From assembly GCF_026168105.1 (NCBI RefSeq), contig NZ_LBMW01000049.1, forward strand, positions 1-55,392: a DNA stretch of 55,392 bases. Reading direction: 5' to 3'. Source of the DNA: Streptomyces hygroscopicus (lineage in GTDB: Bacteria > Actinomycetota > Actinomycetes > Streptomycetales > Streptomycetaceae). This document shows, one piece after another, positions 50,362 to 55,392 of this stretch. Position 1 is the stretch's first letter, and the number at the start of each line of letters is the position of its first letter. A model generated the notes under the pieces. That model was not told the origin of the DNA. It worked only from the letters and a program-made list of their open reading frames with translations, and searched no databases. A program made the position numbers and the translations under genes.

Positions 50362-51780
50362 CTAGTAGGAGTAGAAATCCTCCCAGGGCCCCTCCTCCGA
50401 CGGCTCTCCCAGGTGGCCCAGCGCATCCCGGGCCACCGGCGCCAGCAGGGGTGAGAAGTGGGGGTTGATGCGCAGCGCCTCCCCGAGATGGCGGCGGGCC
50501 GGGCCGGTCCGCCGCAGGGCCCTCTCGATCTGGCCCCGGTGGTACGCGTACAACGCGCTGCGCACCCCGCCCGAGGGCTCCCGGTCCGTCGCCCGTGTCG
50601 CATAGCCCAGCGCCTCCCGGTTCTGCCCGGCCCGGTGCAGCGCCCAGCCCAGCGCGTCCGCCACCCGGACCCCCGGCTGCCGCCGCCACTCCTGACGCAG
50701 CAGTCGCACCCCGGCCGCCGGCTCCCCGTGGTCCGCCTCCAGCAGCCCCAGCACCACCGCGTCGTCCACCCCGACGGCCGCGTCCTTCCGTCCCCGCTCC
50801 CGCACCAGGTCGTACTGCGCCGTCGCGTGGTCCTGGTAGCCGAGCGACTGGTACAACTCGCCCAGTTCCAGCGCGTACCCCGGCGACGGCTGCTCCACGA
50901 GTGCCGCCCCGTACGCCTCCAGAGCCTCCCGGGTCCGCCCGAGCGCGGCCAGCGCCCGACCCTGCCCGGCCAGAGCGGCGTGCCCGCCGGGGTCGGTCCG
51001 CTCCGCCGTCTCGAAGTACCGCAGCGCCTCGCCCGGCTCCCCCCGCTCCCAGGCCAGCTCACCGGCCCGCTCCCAGTCCGCCGCCCGTTCCGCGGCTCCC
51101 TCCGCCCGCGCCGCCGCGTCCGACAGCATGGCCGCCGCGTCGTCGCGCCAGCCCCGGGCCCAGTAGACCCGCGCGGCCGCGGTCATCGCCGAGGGCCCGT
51201 GCTCCAGCGCGAGCAGCTTGTCCAGCGTCCGGCCCACGGCCTTGTGGTCGCCGAGCCCGTCGTACGCCTCGATCAGCGCCGGATACGCCGTCCACGCCGT
51301 GGGCGCCGAGCGCACCGCCGCCTCGGCCCACTGCTTCGCCGCCCGGTGGTCCCCGCGTGCGTTCGCCAGCACGGCGAGCCCGCCCAGCGCCTCGGTGTTC
51401 CCCCGCCTGCGCACCGTCAGCGAGGTCCACAGCGCCCTCTCGGCCCGGGGGAAGTCCTGGGCGTCCGACGTCCGCTTCCCCCGGTCCGCATACGCTGCCC
51501 CGAGCAGGGCCCAGGCCCGCGCATCACGCGGATGGCTCCGCAGGTACGACTCCCGGTCCGCGATGAACGCCGCGAGATCGGTGAGCGCGGCGGGCACGCC
51601 CCCGCTCACCGCGGTCCCGGCCCGGGCCACCGGCCCCGGCGGCACGACCTGCTCGCGCCCGTACCGCATCAGCGTCGGTGCTCCGCCGAGCACGGCACAC
51701 GCCATCACCGAGGCGATCAGCACGCGCCGGACGGCAGGTGAGCGGCGGGGGCGCGGCACAGCCGGCTGTTCGATCTCCAT
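50362..51780 (-). CDS. TPR-repeat protein with N-terminal membrane anchor
   Basis: The 472-residue product has one N-terminal hydrophobic segment (about 19-36) and then many tetratricopeptide-type helix pairs (ARAWALLGAAYADRGKR, NTEALGGLAVLANARGD, YALELGELYQSLGYQ). The N-terminus suggests anchoring or secretion. TPR proteins are scaffolds and give no specific function. The start ATG at 51780 is the most likely; GTG 51789 is also in frame. The 104 nt between it and hpd contain imperfect inverted repeats (CTCCTGG / CCAGGAG) that may terminate both convergent genes. Confidence 0.85.
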   Translation of the reverse strand: MEIEQPAVPRPRRSPAVRRVLIASVMACAVLGGAPTLMRYGREQVVPPGPVARAGTAVSGGVPAALTDLAAFIADRESYLRSHPRDARAWALLGAAYADRGKRTSDAQDFPRAERALWTSLTVRRRGNTEALGGLAVLANARGDHRAAKQWAEAAVRSAPTAWTAYPALIEAYDGLGDHKAVGRTLDKLLALEHGPSAMTAAARVYWARGWRDDAAAMLSDAAARAEGAAERAADWERAGELAWERGEPGEALRYFETAERTDPGGHAALAGQGRALAALGRTREALEAYGAALVEQPSPGYALELGELYQSLGYQDHATAQYDLVRERGRKDAAVGVDDAVVLGLLEADHGEPAAGVRLLRQEWRRQPGVRVADALGWALHRAGQNREALGYATRATDREPSGGVRSALYAYHRGQIERALRRTGPARRHLGEALRINPHFSPLLAPVARDALGHLGEPSEEGPWEDFYSY

Positions 51781-51935
51781 GTGGCACACGATGCGTCAGT
51801 ACGACAATCACATCCCGGCGCCCCCGCCCCCGCGCCGAGCGGTTTCACACCGATGGGCCCAGGCCGCCCCCGCCCCGGCGGACGCCTCGCGCGGGCGGGG
51901 TTCACACCGCCGTCCCCGGGTGCCACGCTGTGATC

Positions 51936-53336
51936 ATGAGCCGTATCGAAGCCCCGCGCGACGACGTCACCGGCAACCTCCTCGACCGCCTCCGCACCGG
52001 CCTGCCGGCCGATGCCGTGCTGGCCGACCCCGACGTCACGGCCTCGTACGCGAACGACATGGCGAGCTTCTGCGCGGCCGGCGCCCCCTCCGTGGTCGTG
52101 CTGCCGCGCACCGTCGAGCAGGTCCAGCACGTCATGCGGACCGCGACCGAACTGCGCGTCCCGGTCGTTCCACAGGGCGCCCGCACCGGCCTGTCGGGCG
52201 GAGCCAACGCCACCGACGGCTGCATCGTGCTCTCGCTGACGAAGATGGACCGGATCCTGGAGATCAACCCGGTCGACCGCATCGCCGTCGTGGAGCCCGG
52301 CGTCATCAACGCCACGCTCTCCCGCGCGGTGGCCGAACACGGCCTCTCCTACCCGCCGGACCCCTCCAGCTGGGAGATGTGCACCATCGGCGGCAACATC
52401 GGTACCGCCTCCGGCGGTCTGTGCTGCGTGAAGTACGGGGTGACGGCGGAGTACGTCCTCGGCCTCGACGTCGTCCTCGCCGACGGACGTCTCATGTCCA
52501 CCGGGCGCCGTACGGCCAAGGGCGTCGCCGGGTACGACCTCACCCGGCTCTTCGTCGGCTCCGAGGGCTCCCTCGGCATCGTCGTCCGCGCGATCCTCGC
52601 CCTGAAGCCGCAGCCGCCCCGGCAACTGGTGCTCGCGGCCGAGTTCGCCTCCGCCTCCGCCGCCTGCGACGCGGTGTGCCGGATCATGGCGGGCGGTCAT
52701 GTGCCGTCCCTCCTCGAACTGATGGACCGTACGACCGTCAAGGCCGTCAACGACCTGGCGCACATGGGCCTGCCGGAGTCCACCGAAGCCCTGCTGCTCG
52801 CCGCCTTCGACACCGCGGACCCGGCCGCCGACCTCGCCGCGGTCGGGGCGCTGTGCGAGGCCGCGGGCGCCACCCAGGTCGTCCCGGCCGACGACGAGGC
52901 CGAGTCCGAACTGCTCCTGCAGGCCCGCCGGTTGTCGCTCACCGCACTCGAGGCCGTCAAGGGCACCACGATGATCGACGACGTGTGCGTGCCCCGCTCC
53001 CGGCTGGGCGAGATGCTCGAGGGGGTCGAGCGGATCGCCGAGAAGTACGGGCTCACCATCGGGGTCTGCGCGCACGCGGGCGACGGCAACACCCACCCGA
53101 CCGTCTGCTTCGACGCCCAGGATCCCGACGAGTCCCGGCGGGCCCGCGAGTCCTTCGACGAGATCATGGCGCTCGGCCTGGAGCTCGGCGGCACGATCAC
53201 CGGCGAGCACGGCGTGGGCGTCCTGAAGAGGGAGTGGCTGGCGCGTGAGATCGGCCCGGTGGGCGTGGAGATGCAGCGGGCGGTCAAGAAGGCCTTCGAC
53301 CCGCTGGGCATCCTCAACCCCGGCAAACTCTTCTGA
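51936..53336 (+). CDS. FAD-linked oxidase, GlcD / D-lactate dehydrogenase-like
   Basis: The 466-residue product has the PCMH-type FAD-binding domain (VPVVPQGARTGLSGGAN, CTIGGNIGTASGGLCCVKYG, GSEGSLGIV) and the C-terminal FAD-oxidase domain (VCAHAGDGNTHP, TGEHGVGVLKREWL, FDPLGILNPGKLF). It oxidises a 2-hydroxy acid such as glycolate or D-lactate. No GlcE or GlcF partners are present, so it is a stand-alone enzyme. The ATG at 51936 is 8-15 nt from a CACGCT (-10-like) hexamer. Confidence 0.92.
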   Translation: MSRIEAPRDDVTGNLLDRLRTGLPADAVLADPDVTASYANDMASFCAAGAPSVVVLPRTVEQVQHVMRTATELRVPVVPQGARTGLSGGANATDGCIVLSLTKMDRILEINPVDRIAVVEPGVINATLSRAVAEHGLSYPPDPSSWEMCTIGGNIGTASGGLCCVKYGVTAEYVLGLDVVLADGRLMSTGRRTAKGVAGYDLTRLFVGSEGSLGIVVRAILALKPQPPRQLVLAAEFASASAACDAVCRIMAGGHVPSLLELMDRTTVKAVNDLAHMGLPESTEALLLAAFDTADPAADLAAVGALCEAAGATQVVPADDEAESELLLQARRLSLTALEAVKGTTMIDDVCVPRSRLGEMLEGVERIAEKYGLTIGVCAHAGDGNTHPTVCFDAQDPDESRRARESFDEIMALGLELGGTITGEHGVGVLKREWLAREIGPVGVEMQRAVKKAFDPLGILNPGKLF

Positions 53337-53534
53337 CCCGCTCACCCTCTCGGGTGCGCGGAGCGTGAAGCGAGTTTCGGAGAGAATTTTTCGGAGTGTG
53401 TTCCAGGTGTGTACAGGGCGTGCGCGGTGTCGCCCGGAAAGGGTCGGGTACGGGCGGAGCGGCAATGCCTGCTGCGCGCTTCTGATAGATGTGGTTGCCC
53501 ACACGATCCCCCGAGCAGATACGGGACGACGGAC

Positions 53535-55125
53535 ATGAGCGCCCCAACTCCGGCACCCGGCGACGACAGACCTCGCGAAGGGTACTACCCGGACCCGTCC
53601 ATTCCTGGATATGTCCGGTACTGGAACGGCGTTGCCTGGGTACCGGGCACCAGCCGACCGGCGCCCGCGGGCGGCGAGCCGCTCTCCCCGCCGTCCGGCG
53701 CACGCCCCGCAGGGCCCTCGGTCGAGGAGACCGGGCCGCACTTCTTCGACGAGGACCCGGTCGAAGAGCCCCGGCAGAGCCCGGCCGAGGCCCAGCACGG
53801 CAGCCGCCCCGAGCCCGCCGCGGCCTGGGGCGCCGACCGCTCCCAGCAGTCCGGCTTCGGCGGCGACCAGGACCGCCGGGTCTCCTGGGGCGCGGCCGGC
53901 GACCCGCGGCTGCCGCTCGCCGGCCGTTCCGACGGCGCGATGCCCCATCCCGACGGCGCGGCGACCCGTACGGACGGCACGGCGACGATCCGGCCCGCCG
54001 ACCCCGGTGCCCGCACCGACTCCGGTCCGGCTTCGGGCACCGGTCCGGCATCCGGCTCCGGTCCGGTTTCCGGCTCCGGCTCATCCCCGGCCCCGGACGG
54101 CACGGTGATGTTCCGTCGGCCGACGCGCGGCGAAGGCACCGGAGCGGCTGCCGCGGGCACCTCGGGCACCGGGGGCCCCGCCCCCTCCGAGGGCGCCATG
54201 ACGTTCCGAGCGCCCTCCCCGCGCACGGGGGAGCAGGCCCGGGACACGGGGGCGGCCGCTTCCGGTCCGGGGCAGCCCACCGCGCACCCGGCGAGCTCCC
54301 GGGCCGCGGCCCGCCAGGCGCTGGGCCTGGACCCCGAGGCCCCGGAACCCGCCCCGCAGCAACGCGCCGCTCTGCCCCGGCAGCAGCCGCCCGCCCCGGC
54401 GCCGTCGGCGCCCGCGACGGGGCAGCCCCCGCAGCAGCCGGCCGGCTCGCTCTCGCAGCAGCCCGCGGCAAGCCTCCCCCGGCAGTCCGCCGCCCCCGCC
54501 GCCACGCCCATGACCTCGGGCCCCGGCGGCGGCCAGCCCTCCTGGGCGCAGCAGGTGCACCAGCTCGCCAGCTCCGGCGCCCAGGACGCCGAGGAAGGGG
54601 CCCGGCCCGTCGCACCGTGGAAGCCGCCGGTGGACGACCCGTTCCAGGCGGCCGCCCGCGCCCAGGCGGCGGCCCGGCCCGCGGGTCTCGGCAAGCGGCT
54701 GGCCGCCCGGCTCCTCGACACCCTGGTCCTGGCGGCGGTCACGGGCGTGGCCGCCGTACCGCTCGGCACCAAGGCGATCGACCACGTCCACGCCAAGATC
54801 GACGCGGCCAAGCTGTCGGGTCAGGCCGTGACCGTGTGGCTGCTCGACGGCACGACCTCGGTGTACCTCGCCGTCGTGCTCGCCGTGCTTCTCGGCTTCG
54901 GGGTCCTCTACGAGGTGCTGCCGACCGCCAGATGGGGCCGTACGCTTGCGGGACATCGAGGGCCACGAACCGCCGGCCTTCGGCCCGGCCCTGCGCCGCT
55001 GGCTCGTCTACAGCGTGCCCGGCCTGCTGGTCGTCGGTGTCGTCGGCGTCCTGTGGTGCCTGTTCGACCGCCCCTGGCACCAGTGCTGGCACGACAAGGC
55101 GGCGCACACGTTCGTGGCGGGCTGA
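53535..55125 (+). pseudogene. DUF2510-RDD family membrane protein, frameshifted near the C-terminus
   Basis: The frame from ATG 53535 encodes a DUF2510 motif (GYYPDPSIPGYVRYWNGVAW, about residues 16-35), a Pro/Ala/Gln-rich disordered region of about 360 residues, then the RDD domain start (RLAARLLDTLVLAAV) and one further helix ending LPTARWGRTL at about 54947. The rest of the RDD domain (IEGHEPPAFGPALRRW, then a helix, then WHQCWHDKAAHTFVAG and a TGA at 55123-55125) continues in another frame from about 54949. The conserved stretch normally between RTL and the next part (GKKLCGVRV-like) is missing, so a deletion of about 26 nt is likely. It may also be a sequencing error. Confidence 0.8.
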
Positions 55126-55179
55126 CCCGGACGGACCTGTACGGATGCGGAGCCGGAGGGTTCGCGGTCGACTCGGGCC

Positions 55180-55392
55180 ATGAGCACCGAACCGCCGCCC
55201 CACGGCTCACAGGACTCCCCGGAGGACGATCCGTTCAGGAAGCAGCAGCCCCCGCCGTCCGAGGGCGGCGGCCCCGGCCCCCACGGGGGCCCACCGCCCG
55301 GCGGCGAACCTCCTCACGGCGCCCCGCCACCCGGCGGCCAGCCCCCACCCGGCGGCCAGCCCCCACCCGGTGGCCAGCCCCCACCCGGTGGC
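55180..55392 (+). CDS. Pro/Gly-rich protein, probably RDD family, N-terminal part
   Basis: A frame from ATG 55180 runs open to the window edge. It starts with an acidic segment (MSTEPPPHGSQDSPEDDPF) and enters PPGGQP hexapeptide repeats. The neighbouring gene is of the RDD family, and Pro/Gly-rich tails of this sort precede RDD domains in streptomycetes, so a second RDD protein is likely. The domain itself is outside the window. The ATG lies 55 nt after the stop of the frameshifted gene. Confidence 0.6.
   Translation, partial: MSTEPPPHGSQDSPEDDPFRKQQPPPSEGGGPGPHGGPPPGGEPPHGAPPPGGQPPPGGQPPPGGQPPPGG
55327..55392 (+). repeat. 18-bp in-frame tandem repeat encoding PPGGQP
   Basis: Almost four copies of an 18-nt unit (CCACCCGGCGGCCAGCCC, with GGC/GGT variation) run to the window edge. 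They are in frame with the partial coding sequence. Confidence 0.85.

Noticed and set aside
1..55392. CRISPR arrays, insertion sequences or prophage genes
   Set aside because: No regularly spaced repeats with unique spacers, no transposase or phage structural proteins were seen.

Overview
The window is a high-GC actinobacterial chromosome segment. The gene content and order point to Streptomyces: prfB, ftsEX, a C-terminal processing protease, smpB and ssrA, then a nitrate transporter with an NnaR-like regulator, a sigU/rsuA-like sigma/anti-sigma pair, HelD, malic enzyme, HU, murA and so on. This matches my memory of the S. coelicolor SCO2972-to-SCO2925 region; no alignment was run. It is mostly conserved core chromosome with a few accessory or decaying patches. 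Coding is dense and GC-biased, so many long antisense reading frames exist that are not genes.

Layout. (1) 1-7281: the tail of a membrane protein, prfB (RF2, no programmed frameshift), a sortase-type LAETG surface protein, a 63-residue zinc-ribbon membrane peptide on the minus strand, ftsE-ftsX, an S41 protease, smpB and its partner tmRNA, with clear hairpin terminators. (2) 7282-9222: a patch immediately downstream of ssrA, with codon use that looks less GC-biased, carrying the abaA/whiJ-type trio: an ATPase of the anti-sigma class, divergent from an XRE/DUF5753 regulator and a DUF397 protein. (3) 9412-11837: an MFS transporter divergent from a LysR regulator. (4) 12031-18346: an alpha-glucoside/maltodextrin utilisation operon (lipoprotein, two permeases, GH13 enzyme) divergent from a LacI repressor; no ATPase is encoded, as expected where a shared MsiK-type ATPase is used. 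(5) 18536-21187: NarK-type transporter and the HemD-like/winged-helix regulator NnaR. (6) 21341-26178: CGNR protein, ECF sigma factor and its zinc anti-sigma, HelD. (7) 26600-31510: ACT-malic enzyme, HU, murA, AlgH-like protein, DUF3039 protein. (8) 31511-33910: remnants of a decayed sugar ABC permease directly upstream of an intact cytoplasmic GH20 hexosaminidase. (9) 34189-38887: a translationally coupled three-subunit molybdenum-hydroxylase-like operon with unusual features. (10) 39104-43747: tRNA-Cys, MFS transporter, DEAD/DEAH helicase, IclR regulator. (11) 43907-51780: PucR regulator divergent from a GNAT / N-acylamino-acid racemase-like pair, an S16-type secreted protease-like protein, an Lrp regulator divergent from hpd (HPPD), and a TPR protein. 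(12) 51936-55392: GlcD-like FAD oxidase, a DUF2510-RDD gene broken by a frameshift near its end, and the start of a second Pro/Gly-rich protein cut by the window edge.

The most notable observations are the decayed permease remnant (about 31930-32286), the Mo-hydroxylase large subunit that lacks the usual catalytic glutamate and GGFGGK motif and is coupled to an iron-sulfur subunit with a ~290-residue disordered extension, the frameshifted RDD gene, a set of genes whose -10-like hexamer sits 7 nt before the start codon (probable leaderless mRNAs), and several short inverted or tandem repeats in regulatory intervals.
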